A stretch of DNA of 64,000 nt from Chloroflexota bacterium (GTDB taxonomy: Bacteria > Chloroflexota > Dehalococcoidia > Lucifugimonadales > QGNO01), in contig QGNO01000004.1 in the NCBI GenBank assembly GCA_003228195.2, positions 1 through 64,000 on the forward strand, in the 5' to 3' direction. Shown in pieces: positions 41,440 to 49,798 of the stretch; the stretch's first letter is position 1; each line of letters starts with the position of its first letter. Made by a program: the position numbers and the translations under genes. The notes beneath the pieces are model-generated. The model made no database searches. It was given only the letters and a program-made list of their open reading frames with translations, and was not told the DNA's origin.

Positions 41440-42957
41440 CTAATTAAAACTTACGGTCTGTTTGTACGAATCAATCGCGCCAATCAATGACTTCTGAGTT
41501 TCATCATCTATTTCATTAGTTTCGATTATCCTCTCAGCTATCTTGGGGTAGTTAGATTCTATGAACATATGAAATCCTTCTTCCCATTCTGATATTTTTT
41601 CCACAGAAACATCATCCAGATAGCCATTTGTTACGGCGAACATGATCATGACTTGCTTAGACAACGGCAACGGCTGATACTGAGGTTGCTTGAGAACCTC
41701 AGTTATCCTCTGCCCTCGTTCAAGTTGCTCCCTAGTAGAACGATCCAGGTCGCTTGTACCAAATTGCGCGAATGTAACCAACTCACGATATTGAGCCAAA
41801 TCCAACCTCAATCTACCAGCCACACTTCTCATTGCCCGGCGTTGGGCGGACCCCCCAACACGAGAAACTGAAAGCCCAACGTTAACAGCCGGCCTCGTAC
41901 CGCCGTTAAACAGGTCCGCCTCTAGGTAAATTTGCCCATCTGTTATAGATATTACGTTCGTGGGGATATAAGCAGACACATCACCAGCTTGAGTTTCAAT
42001 TATCGGCAATGCAGTCAATGAACCCCCTCCGCCAACCTCATCCAAGCGGGCTGATCTCTCCAAAAGTCTGCTGTGAAGATAGAAAACATCCCCCGGATAC
42101 GCCTCGCGACCCGGAGGCCGTCTCAACAAGAGAGACATCTGCCTGTAGGCCCATGCATGCTTCGAAAGATCATCAAAAATAATCAAAACATCCTTACCAT
42201 TCTCCATCCATTCTTCACCAATCGCACATCCAGCGTAAGGAGCCAAATATTGGAGCGGAGCCGGGTCAGAAGCATTTGCAGCTACCACAACAGTGTGTTC
42301 CATAGCGCCATATCGCTCCAGGGTTGCGACAGTCTGAGCCACTTTACCTACCCTTTGTCCAATAGCTACATAAATACAAATTAGATCTCCACCCTTTTGG
42401 TTGATTATGGTATCGAGAGCCACCGCACTCTTACCAGTAGAACGATCTCCTATGATCAGTTCTCTTTGGCCACGCCCAATCGGAATCATGGCATCAACCG
42501 CCTTTATTCCGGTTTGCACTGGGACATTAACCGCTTGACGACTTGCTACATCGGGAGCTACTCGTTCTACTGCCCGTCTATTTTTTGTAGAAATCGGACC
42601 TTTCCCATCTATTGGTCTTCCCAAAGCATCAACAGTCCTGCCAATCAGTTCATCGCCGACCGGCACTTCCGCAACACTACCAGTCGACCGAACCTCATCA
42701 CCCTCTTTGATCCGAGAGTCGTCACCGAGAATAACAGCTCCAACTGCATCTTCTTCCAAGTTCATTGCCATTCCAATCACATCGCCAGGGAAAGACAACA
42801 GTTCTGTGTATTTAACTCCTCTCAAGCCATGTATCCGTGCAATACCATCACCCACCTCAGTAACGGTACCAACGTCAACCATAGTCAAGTCACCGCCAAA
42901 TTCCTCAATTTGGCGTTTTATCACCGCTGCGATATCTTGCCCTCGCGTTGTCATCAA
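41440..42957 (-). CDS. atpA: ATP synthase alpha subunit
   Basis: A 505-residue regulatory alpha subunit of F1. Walker A is [13 protein letters not shown] in [19 protein letters not shown], with [20 protein letters not shown] as Walker B region and [20 protein letters not shown] after it. The arginine finger region [10 protein letters not shown] is present. It lies after atpH (18-base gap) and before the unknown 71-residue gene. Confidence 0.97.
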   Translation of the reverse strand: MMTTRGQDIAAVIKRQIEEFGGDLTMVDVGTVTEVGDGIARIHGLRGVKYTELLSFPGDVIGMAMNLEEDAVGAVILGDDSRIKEGDEVRSTGSVAEVPVGDELIGRTVDALGRPIDGKGPISTKNRRAVERVAPDVASRQAVNVPVQTGIKAVDAMIPIGRGQRELIIGDRSTGKSAVALDTIINQKGGDLICIYVAIGQRVGKVAQTVATLERYGAMEHTVVVAANASDPAPLQYLAPYAGCAIGEEWMENGKDVLIIFDDLSKHAWAYRQMSLLLRRPPGREAYPGDVFYLHSRLLERSARLDEVGGGGSLTALPIIETQAGDVSAYIPTNVISITDGQIYLEADLFNGGTRPAVNVGLSVSRVGGSAQRRAMRSVAGRLRLDLAQYRELVTFAQFGTSDLDRSTREQLERGQRITEVLKQPQYQPLPLSKQVMIMFAVTNGYLDDVSVEKISEWEEGFHMFIESNYPKIAERIIETNEIDDETQKSLIGAIDSYKQTVSFN

Positions 42958-42975
42958 TCTACCTCTCTATTGCTT

Positions 42976-43515
42976 CTAACTTGGCGTAGCCAGTACTCTC
43001 TGTTTTAAAATTGTCAATCTTTCTCTAACCGTACCATCTATTATCATGTCCCCGACTCTGATAAGAATGCCACCAAGTATATCTTGGCTAACATTAGTGT
43101 TAAGCACTATCTCCTTTCCAAACAAATCCTTCAATTGCTTTTGCAATCTGCTTTTCTGCTCCTCTTCCAACTCAATTGCGGTAGTAATCTCTACTTGCTC
43201 TCTACCCTGGAGATCATCAAGAAGTTTCTGATACTCTAAGACTACCCCATCCAGAATCTGCAGGGCTCCGTTCTTGACTATCAAGCCAACAAGGTTAGAA
43301 ACATTTTCCCGAACGTCACTGAGGGCGGCATGGAGTAACTCCAGTTTCCGCTGGAAATTAACCTTCGGCGATTGTAAGAACACTTTAGTTTGATCATCGG
43401 CTAGGCACTCAGCTGATCGTACCAACTCAACCCGCCATTCTTCTAAAGCTCCATCCTCCAAGGCGATCGCAAAAACCGCTTGTGCGTAACGTTTAGCCAG
43501 TGGGGTGCGGGCCAT
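42976..43515 (-). CDS. atpH: ATP synthase delta subunit
   Basis: A 179-residue peripheral-stalk subunit (OSCP). The N-terminal helical domain begins PLAKRYAQAVFAIALEDGAL, and the C-terminal part has the family block GGILIRVGDMIIDGTVRERL. It caps the alpha/beta hexamer and binds atpF. Its start overlaps the atpF stop by one base, so translation is coupled. Confidence 0.93.
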   Translation of the reverse strand: MARTPLAKRYAQAVFAIALEDGALEEWRVELVRSAECLADDQTKVFLQSPKVNFQRKLELLHAALSDVRENVSNLVGLIVKNGALQILDGVVLEYQKLLDDLQGREQVEITTAIELEEEQKSRLQKQLKDLFGKEIVLNTNVSQDILGGILIRVGDMIIDGTVRERLTILKQRVLATPS

Positions 43516-44021
43516 TACTTACCATCCTTTTCCAATAAATCACTCTCAGTCAAAGTTTGTTCTATTAAGTCTTTGTGCAAGTCCTTATCTAATGACCGCC
43601 TCACTACCCGCTCTGCAGCTGAAATAGCTAGATCACCAAACTCTCTCCTCAGTTCGTCCACCGCAATATCCCTTTCTCTCTGAATCTCAGCCTGAGCCTT
43701 CGATATAAAAGAGTCAGCTTCTTGGCGGGCCTTCTCTCGCTCCCCATCACGAACACGCTGCGCCGCCTGCCTAGCTTGCTCTATCACCGCCTGACCTTCC
43801 TTTCGGGCATCCTTAATCTGCTGATCCATCTCTCCTTGCCTCATGACCGACTCTTCTTGCAAAACCTGAGCCTGATCCCTGCTCTCCTGAATGCGGCGAG
43901 ACCGTTCATCAAGAACACGCAATATAGGCTTGAAACCAACCATATAAAGAATGATAAGTAATGCAGTAAAATTAACCAAATAAACTACCAAGCTGGGCCA
44001 ATGAAAGCCTAACTCTGCCAT
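43515..44021 (-). CDS. atpF: ATP synthase subunit b
   Basis: A 168-residue peripheral-stalk subunit: one N-terminal membrane helix (LVVYLVNFTALLIILYMVGF) and a long, charged coiled coil (LDERSRRIQESRDQAQVLQE onward), with the family motif KPIL before it. It links subunit a to the delta subunit. There is a single b gene and no b' gene, unlike phototrophs. Confidence 0.94.
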   Translation of the reverse strand: MAELGFHWPSLVVYLVNFTALLIILYMVGFKPILRVLDERSRRIQESRDQAQVLQEESVMRQGEMDQQIKDARKEGQAVIEQARQAAQRVRDGEREKARQEADSFISKAQAEIQRERDIAVDELRREFGDLAISAAERVVRRSLDKDLHKDLIEQTLTESDLLEKDGK

Positions 44022-44057
44022 GCTACTTTCCCCTTTTGTCTGACCAGTAGATCCAGC

Positions 44058-44306
<249 letters not shown>

Positions 44307-44319
44307 TTAAAATCAACAA

Positions 44320-44430
44320 TTAGATTTTTATTGATCCCTTTTCAGATACGAATCCATAAACTGCCAACCTTGTCGTGGTTGCAGTCATTGCCAAGGCGAT
44401 AATCACTAACGTTAACATAATTATCTCCAT
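44320..44430 (-). CDS. 36-residue membrane microprotein between atpB and atpE
   Basis: On the minus strand, ATG at 44430 to TAA at 44320 encodes MEIIMLTLVIIALAMTATTT followed by RLAVYGFVSEKGSIKI: one hydrophobic helix and a short polar tail. AGGAAGAAGAAG lies just before the ATG. It fills most of the 161-base gap between atpB (ends 44453) and atpE (starts 44291), in the same direction. No known ATP synthase subunit matches. It may be a small accessory of the membrane sector, like the extra small proteins of other operons, or a chance ORF. Confidence 0.5.
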   Translation of the reverse strand: MEIIMLTLVIIALAMTATTTRLAVYGFVSEKGSIKI

Positions 44431-44452
44431 CGCTTCTTCTTCCTAATAACCA

Positions 44453-45382
44453 CTAGTGTCCCTCTTCACCATCATGATGAGGAGTAATCGCTATAGTAAC
44501 GAACACGAGGGTGAGACCGGCAAAAATTAGTGCCTGTATAAAGCCCACCAAGAGCTCCAACCCGTAGAACGGCAGAGAAAACACAAACGGAACGAGAAAT
44601 GCGGTCATTAGGAGCAATATCTCTCCCGCGGTCATGTTGCCGAAAAGTCGGAAAGTAAAACTTATTAGCCTTATAAATTCGCTCAGTAATTCTAAAACAC
44701 CAACGAATATATCGATCAGTCCTTCAAAAATCCGTCCCTTTAATAGGGCCCCAAATCGGAAGAATTTGCCAAAGTAAGATAGCCCTAGAGTCTTAATTCC
44801 CCAGAACTCTACAAAAATAAAAGAAATGATCGCTAGCGCAAGTGGCATATTAAGATCCGTCCCTGCAGGGCGCAACAAGTGCCGTTCGAAATGTCCATCA
44901 TTCATAAAGCCAAGGCTTTGGTAAAGAGGTATAAGGCCAATCCAAGCATTCATTAATACGAATAGGAACATGGTAGCAAACAATGGGAAGAACCGCCTGG
45001 TATTGCCGCGGCCGGCGACGCCCTCAACAAAGCTGTACATCGAGACCACAATGAATTCCAAGAAGTTGTGTAGCCCTTTTGGCCTTGCATCTGCATTTAT
45101 GTTGCGAGTACCGAAGAAAAACAGGCCAACCAATATAACACTGGCGATTAATGAAGAGAGGATTGTATTGGTCAACATGAAGCGACTTGGGAGCTTATGC
45201 AATTCATGAGCTTCATGTGCATCTGATTCGAAAACAGGTTGTGGAGGAAGGTGAACTTCGGGAGTTGGGAGGAATGGACTTCCACCAAACAACGCGCTCC
45301 CTATAGCTCCTATAACGAAACCAAAAACAAAGAGGGCTATAAGCGACAAACCTAGAGCCCTAAAAACATTCTTCGCGCTCAT
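44453..45382 (-). CDS. atpB: ATP synthase subunit a
   Basis: A 309-residue integral membrane subunit forming the ion half-channels with the c-ring. The essential Arg is in LISFTFRLFGNMTAGEILLL, and the last helices hold GLELLVGFIQALIFAGLTLV. The N-terminus is long and has a periplasmic His- and Pro-rich stretch (PEVHLPPQPVFESDAHEAHE) before the first core helix, as in some Chloroflexota. The C-terminal tail HHDGEEGH is also His-rich. Confidence 0.94.
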   Translation of the reverse strand: MSAKNVFRALGLSLIALFVFGFVIGAIGSALFGGSPFLPTPEVHLPPQPVFESDAHEAHELHKLPSRFMLTNTILSSLIASVILVGLFFFGTRNINADARPKGLHNFLEFIVVSMYSFVEGVAGRGNTRRFFPLFATMFLFVLMNAWIGLIPLYQSLGFMNDGHFERHLLRPAGTDLNMPLALAIISFIFVEFWGIKTLGLSYFGKFFRFGALLKGRIFEGLIDIFVGVLELLSEFIRLISFTFRLFGNMTAGEILLLMTAFLVPFVFSLPFYGLELLVGFIQALIFAGLTLVFVTIAITPHHDGEEGH

Positions 45383-45418
45383 GAATTACCCTGTTTCGAT
45401 ACCATCATTTTTCTTATT

Positions 45419-45649
45419 CTAGTCATTGCCTTTGAAAAGAAATTCGACTATACGGTAGAGACCGTAAAAAGCCAATCCAGAACCCAACAAAACTCCCAAC
45501 AGAGTAAACACAGGAGAGGCATTAAGTTGGTCGTCTATCCACAACCCTCCACCCACTCCAAGAAGAATACTCGCTGCCACATACCAACCCAAACCCAAGA
45601 GCCTAATGGAAATGATAAGCCCACGCTTATTCATAAGCTCGCCCCCCAA
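45419..45649 (-). CDS. AtpZ/AtpI-like small membrane protein
   Basis: A 76-residue two-helix protein at the head of the ATP synthase operon, matching the AtpZ (PF09527) pattern: LLGLGWYVAASILLGVGGGL, then WIDDQLNASPVFTLLGVLLG. These proteins help assemble the c-ring or supply magnesium or calcium, in different reports. The start may be ATG 45634 (MNKRGLIISI), five codons inside, as GGGGGG-rich sequence lies before both. Confidence 0.8.
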   Translation of the reverse strand: MGGELMNKRGLIISIRLLGLGWYVAASILLGVGGGLWIDDQLNASPVFTLLGVLLGSGLAFYGLYRIVEFLFKGND

Positions 45650-45667
45650 ACTTTGCGAAGTTTATCA

Positions 45668-45695
45668 CATATATCACATATATATGTAGTGTCAA
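45668..45695 (-). promoter_or_regulatory. Promoter of the ATP synthase operon
   Basis: On the minus strand TTGACA (45695-45690), a 16-base AT-rich spacer and TATATG (45673-45668), 18 bases before the first gene. The region also has repeated TATCACATA units that could bind a regulator such as Rex, but this is only a guess. Confidence 0.55.
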
Positions 45696-45761
45696 CGCAA
45701 AATTCGCGTAGAAAAACGTGTTTCGAAATACAAGATTGCTAGCAATGCTCGTTTGCAAGAG

Positions 45762-46322
45762 TTAGGATGCCTGCTCAGAGCTTTCCTGCCCCTCGTTTCC
45801 TATGTCTTCAATGTCTAGGGTATCTATGAAATCCGTAAAAGCCGACATCCTACGGAGATCTTCCTCTTTGATCCCTCTTGGTTCATCATTTTCATCATTA
45901 GGAATAACAGGGCTGCCAGAATCATCCAGGCTTATGCCGGCTTTATTTAATACATGATCTGCAACATATATAGGCACATCAGCTCTTACCGCTATCGCTA
46001 TCGCATCACTAGGTCTGGAATCAACATCGACAACTAATCCATTAAGATCAATGGTTATTTGTGCAAAAAAAGTGTCGTCCTTCAAATCGTTTATCGTAAT
46101 ATGAGTAAGGCTTCCCCCAAGTCTATCAATAACTGATGCTAACAAATCGTGGGTTAGCGGGCGGGGCAAAAAAACGCCTTGCATCTTCACAGCTATAGAA
46201 TCGGCTTCCGATGCACCAATCCAAATAGGGAGGTATAAGCCAGATTTAACATCCTTCAAAACCACCACTCTCTGGTGGTTTACCAAGCTTACCCGGATAC
46301 TATCTATAACCACTTCAGGCAT
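45762..46322 (-). CDS. Bifunctional nuclease-domain protein (DUF151/BFN)
   Basis: About 186 residues with the BFN domain (PF02577): EVVIDSIRVSLVNHQRVVVL, LPIWIGASEADSIAVKMQGV, RPLTHDLLASVIDRLGG and VDVDSRPSDAIAIAVRADVP. Some plant members have nuclease activity; the bacterial role is not clear. An acidic C-terminal tail follows. The ATG at 46322 is preferred over 46337 because GGGGGAG precedes it by 6 bases and the family begins there. Confidence 0.9.
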   Translation of the reverse strand: MPEVVIDSIRVSLVNHQRVVVLKDVKSGLYLPIWIGASEADSIAVKMQGVFLPRPLTHDLLASVIDRLGGSLTHITINDLKDDTFFAQITIDLNGLVVDVDSRPSDAIAIAVRADVPIYVADHVLNKAGISLDDSGSPVIPNDENDEPRGIKEEDLRRMSAFTDFIDTLDIEDIGNEGQESSEQAS

Positions 46323-46383
46323 CGACAACTCCCCCAATTACAAAGACTCGCTCATATTACCGATGGCCAATTAGCCTTGTCAA

Positions 46384-46578
46384 TCAAATTTTAGCTAACC
46401 TGTTATGATCCGCTATTCTCCGTTCTAAAACACTTCTACTCAACAAAATTCGTCTTTGACAACTTATACAGCGTAAGCCAATATCAGCCCCAAGTCTTAC
46501 AACGCGCCATTCGAAAGCACCGCAAGGGTGGCGTTTCCTAAGCTTAAGAATATCTCCCAAGTTATATTCTCTTACCAT
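46384..46578 (-). CDS. DUF951 small protein
   Basis: A 64-residue, basic protein with the DUF951 pattern: [20 protein letters not shown], then [20 protein letters not shown] and the last SRSVLERRI. The CG and CxxC cysteines and a His may bind a metal. The family is common in Firmicutes and Chloroflexota and its role is unknown. Its ATG lies 7 bases inside the end of pyrF, so the two are translationally coupled. Confidence 0.85.
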   Translation of the reverse strand: MVREYNLGDILKLRKRHPCGAFEWRVVRLGADIGLRCISCQRRILLSRSVLERRIADHNRLAKI

Positions 46579-47408
46579 GGCAAACCTAGGGAGTCCAAAA
46601 TGGCGTTAATATTGTCCCGCAACTCTCGGGTCGCTTCACGAGCCCCTTTTGCAAAATTCTTGGTTTCGTCAGCATATATCAAACCCCGTGACGAGTTAAT
46701 CAATATTCTTCGACCCGCGCTTGAAATACCATTTCTCACGGAATGGTCCAAAGCTCCGTCCTGAGAACCTATACCAGGAATGAGAAAAGGCATGTCTGGG
46801 CATATTTCCCTAGTTTCCCTGATTTGGTCGGGATAAGTCGCTCCCATGACCAAACCAGCATTGCCATTTTTGTTCCAATCTTGAATTTCGTACGCAACGT
46901 GCTTATAAAAGGGAATTTGGCCATTGGCCTGGCTTTTAATTTCCAAATCCTGAAAATCACTTGCGCCAGGATTTGAAGATCTACACCACACAAAAACACC
47001 CTTGTCACTGTAATTTAGAAACGGAACCACCGAGTCTTCTCCTCCGTAGACATTAACAGTTACAGCGTCGAAGCCCCAATTATCAAACATACCTTTAGCG
47101 TATGCAGCGGCTGTATGCCCAATATCTCCTCTCTTCCCGTCCCCGATTACAATCATAGTATCGGAAACTTCCCGTATGAACCGTATCGTCTCTTCCAATG
47201 CCCTAAACCCAGCCAATCCTAGTGCTTCATAGAACGCCAAATTAGGCTTATAGGCTCCCACTAAACCACAAGTCGCCTCCACAATTCCTTTATTGAAGGT
47301 GACAATATCTTTCGTCGGGATTCTCGCAAGCTCAGGATCCAATCCAAGACAGACTAAGCTCTCATTAGCTTGACAACTCCAATCTAAGTTCTCTAAAAAT
47401 GCGTTCAT
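46572..47408 (-). CDS. pyrF: Orotidine 5'-phosphate decarboxylase (type 2)
   Basis: A 278-residue OMP decarboxylase of the longer type 2 group. It makes UMP from OMP, the last step of pyrimidine synthesis. The catalytic Lys/Asp web is in [20 protein letters not shown], with [15 protein letters not shown] at the start, [13 protein letters not shown] and [13 protein letters not shown] downstream. It is 5 kb away from the pyr operon and may be under separate control. It overlaps the DUF951 gene. Confidence 0.95.
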   Translation of the reverse strand: MNAFLENLDWSCQANESLVCLGLDPELARIPTKDIVTFNKGIVEATCGLVGAYKPNLAFYEALGLAGFRALEETIRFIREVSDTMIVIGDGKRGDIGHTAAAYAKGMFDNWGFDAVTVNVYGGEDSVVPFLNYSDKGVFVWCRSSNPGASDFQDLEIKSQANGQIPFYKHVAYEIQDWNKNGNAGLVMGATYPDQIRETREICPDMPFLIPGIGSQDGALDHSVRNGISSAGRRILINSSRGLIYADETKNFAKGAREATRELRDNINAILDSLGLPW

Positions 47409-47545
47409 GTCGCCGCCTTATAGCATCAGTCTAAACGTGCCGGATCATCCCTGCAAGCACAACTTTTGTTAACTATTAAACAAAATAAGTCATTCGTTCC
47501 ATCTAGACAGGAATATGTTATATCTTCTGTGCGGACTCAAACAAA

Positions 47546-48275
47546 ATGAATAACCCAAAGAGGAAACAACATATCTCAAAAACCTTTCATGGAATAATAT
47601 TTGATCGACTGTATCAAGCATACGGATGTCAGAGATGGTGGGCAGCCGATAATTCATGTGAAATAGCGCAGGAGCAATTCTGACACAAAATGTCTGCTGG
47701 CAAAACGCAGAACGTGCCATATTTATTCTAAAAAACCAAGAGCTCCTAAGCGCCTGCGCATTACTGCGCACCCCTGATGACATGGGAGGCTAATCAGGTC
47801 ATCTGATTATTTCATCGCTAAGGCAAAAAACAAAAACGTTCGCCTCTCATATCGTAAACAACCATCAAGGTGAAATGGCGCTTATGTTGCCACAAGATAC
47901 CTCAACGCTCCGAAAAGACCTTCTCTCCATCCATAAGATAGGAACAGAGACGGCAAGCGCAATAATGCTTTACGCAAAAGAGAAACCTGTATTTGTAGTA
48001 GATACCTACACAACACGCCTTCTAATTCGAATTGGCATTGTCACAAATTACACAGATTATTCGGATATTCAATCTGTCTTCCACACAAATCTCCCCAAAA
48101 CACAACCTTGTTAAATGAATTCCATGCCCTTATAAACAATCATGGAAAGACAACCTGCAAAAAGAATCGACCGTCATGCTTGGAATGCACACTGATAACT
48201 TTGTGCCCAACAGGGCAACACAACAAAGAACAAAACGCCATGAATCAAATTCAGGAATACGGGTACATTTGCTGA
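47546..48275 (+). pseudogene. Decayed endonuclease III-family (HhH-GPD) gene
   Basis: Three segments in different frames read as one protein. Segment one (ATG 47546, stop 47681) gives FHGIIFDRLYQAYGCQRWW. Segment two (from about 47677) gives ILTQNVCWQNAERAIFILKN, is hit by a TAA at 47791, and goes on in the same frame with LRKDLLSIHKIGTETASAIM and KPVFVVDTYTTRLLIRIGIV to a TAA at 48112. Segment three (from about 48102) gives EFHALINNHGKTTCKKNRPS and the iron-sulfur pattern C-x6-C-x2-C-x5-C. The helix-hairpin-helix, the catalytic Asp (VVDTYT) and the cluster are thus all recognisable, but two frameshifts and one stop make it non-functional. Confidence 0.85.
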
Positions 48276-48363
48276 TCTAATTGATAAAATAATTAGAAAG
48301 CAATCTTAAGGCAATGAAACAACGAGCCCCCTCAATCACATAACTTGACTCCAAAGCACATGC

Positions 48364-48660
48364 TTAGAAACTAGTAAAAAGGTCAATGTCGGGAAGAAGG
48401 ATCGGGGTAGGCCTAGCAGTAGGTATTGGCGTTGGAGTAACAGACGACACAGACTTAGGAGTGGGAGTTGCTGTCGACATTAACTCAGATCTAGGTATCA
48501 ACACCGGCTTAGCCGTCGCAGCTGGAGTAGCAATAACTACCAGTTCGGTCATAGGAACAGAAGAGGATCTGTAGTACTATCCCAGCCCCCACAAGCTACC
48601 GTAATTGTCCAGTTATTAGAATGAAAATAGGTTTTCCCCACCCAGCCCATAACAACTTCA
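48364..48660 (-). pseudogene. Remnant of a Pro/Thr-rich exported protein
   Basis: On the minus strand, DEVVMGWVGKTYFHSNNWTI, then TVACGGWDSTTDP, reads from just after the hpt stop; one frameshift later (near 48560) it continues as SVPMTELVVIATPAATAKPV and a TPTP-rich tail (VTPTPIPTARPTPILLPD) to a stop at 48364. Pro/Thr-rich linkers like this are usual in surface lipoproteins. No N-terminal half is left. The plus-strand Gly/Val ORF here is its shadow. Confidence 0.4.
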
Positions 48661-48664
48661 TCGC

Positions 48665-49768
48665 TTAACGTTTCCTAGATTTTGTAATTCCTTTCAAGTT
48701 TTCTTCACGCACCTGTGGTTGTTCCTCTGGTTTTAAAATACCAATAAAAGGTAAATTACGGTATTTTTGCAGATAGTCCAAACCGTACCCAACCACGAAT
48801 TCATCTGGTACTTCAAACCCTGTATACTCTACTTGGACATCCACCAATCGCCTAACCTTTTTGTCAAGTAAGGTACAGACCTTAATATCCGCAGGCTTGA
48901 AAGATTCTAAATAGCGCAACAGGTAATTCAAAGTCATACCAGTATCTACTATGTCTTCAATCAATAGTACTCGCCTTCCCTCTATAGCAACGTCTGGTCC
49001 TTTAGTGATCTCAACTGTGCCGTCCCGCGTTCTTAAACCTTCAGCACTTTCTCCGTAATAGGATACAGACATAAAGTCCATTATGATTGGAAGATCAACT
49101 TCCCTAATCAAGTCGGCCATGAAACAAAAAACACCACTAAGAACGCCCAAGAATATAGGTTCATCGTTTTTGTAATCTTTGGTAATTATCTTGCCCAGGT
49201 GCTTTACTCGACGATCTATTTCAGGTTTAGTAAAAAGCACTTTATCTATTGCAGGAATAGTTTCTTGCACTAATGGACCAAAGCCATATTTTGCCAACAA
49301 CCTGTATATATCACGTCGGTAAAGAAGTTTGATATTGACGTCGGGATACAACTCCTGAATTTGGCGCATCTTCCTATTTTTTACTGTAACCAAATTTTGT
49401 TTGAGAGTGGTCAATTCAACATACAAGTCGAACTCAGGTAAATAGAAATCGGGAGTGAACATTTGTAACACCCGATCCCCCTCCCATTTCAAAGGGAACG
49501 ATCTCGGCTCATAAAGCCATTTAACTCCGTAAAAATCCAACAGATTCGTGAATTCATCCTCGCTTGGATGAGCAAACGGCCGATGAGTACTAGGGACATT
49601 GTAGTGCGCCATCGGAGTAGCAACGGATATGGCAGTAGCTCTTTTAACACGCCTGCGGTTGCGTCTAGTCGAACTACTCGTATCAAAACCTCGTTTGGTC
49701 CCTTCGCTATTAGTGTCTTCTAACGAAGGTTCGAACCTATCTTCTCGATTATCTCTATTCAAAACCAC
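48665..49768 (-). CDS. Nuclease-like domain fused to a hypoxanthine phosphoribosyltransferase
   Basis: A 367-residue two-domain protein. The C-terminal part (about 170-350) is a full HPRT: IFLGVLSGVFCFMADLIREV, the DFMSVSYYGE loop, the PRPP-binding RVLLIEDIVDTGMTLNYLL (266-284) and DEFVVGYGLDY; it salvages hypoxanthine or guanine. The N-terminal part (about 65-165) is nuclease-like: HPSEDEFTNLLDFYGVKWLY, TPDFYLPEFDLYVELTTLKQ (Asp107, Glu118, Lys123), as in PD-(D/E)XK folds. A basic, disordered N-terminus precedes it (TRRNRRRVKR). A GTG start is used. It follows carB by 30 bases on the same strand. Confidence 0.85.
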   Translation of the reverse strand: MVLNRDNREDRFEPSLEDTNSEGTKRGFDTSSSTRRNRRRVKRATAISVATPMAHYNVPSTHRPFAHPSEDEFTNLLDFYGVKWLYEPRSFPLKWEGDRVLQMFTPDFYLPEFDLYVELTTLKQNLVTVKNRKMRQIQELYPDVNIKLLYRRDIYRLLAKYGFGPLVQETIPAIDKVLFTKPEIDRRVKHLGKIITKDYKNDEPIFLGVLSGVFCFMADLIREVDLPIIMDFMSVSYYGESAEGLRTRDGTVEITKGPDVAIEGRRVLLIEDIVDTGMTLNYLLRYLESFKPADIKVCTLLDKKVRRLVDVQVEYTGFEVPDEFVVGYGLDYLQKYRNLPFIGILKPEEQPQVREENLKGITKSRKR

Positions 49769-49798
49769 TCAACCCCACAACTAATTCATATTGTACTG

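Noticed and set aside
48386..48574. Plus-strand Gly/Val-rich 62-codon ORF
   Set aside because: It is the complement of the Pro/Thr-rich coding remnant on the minus strand; the repeats explain it.
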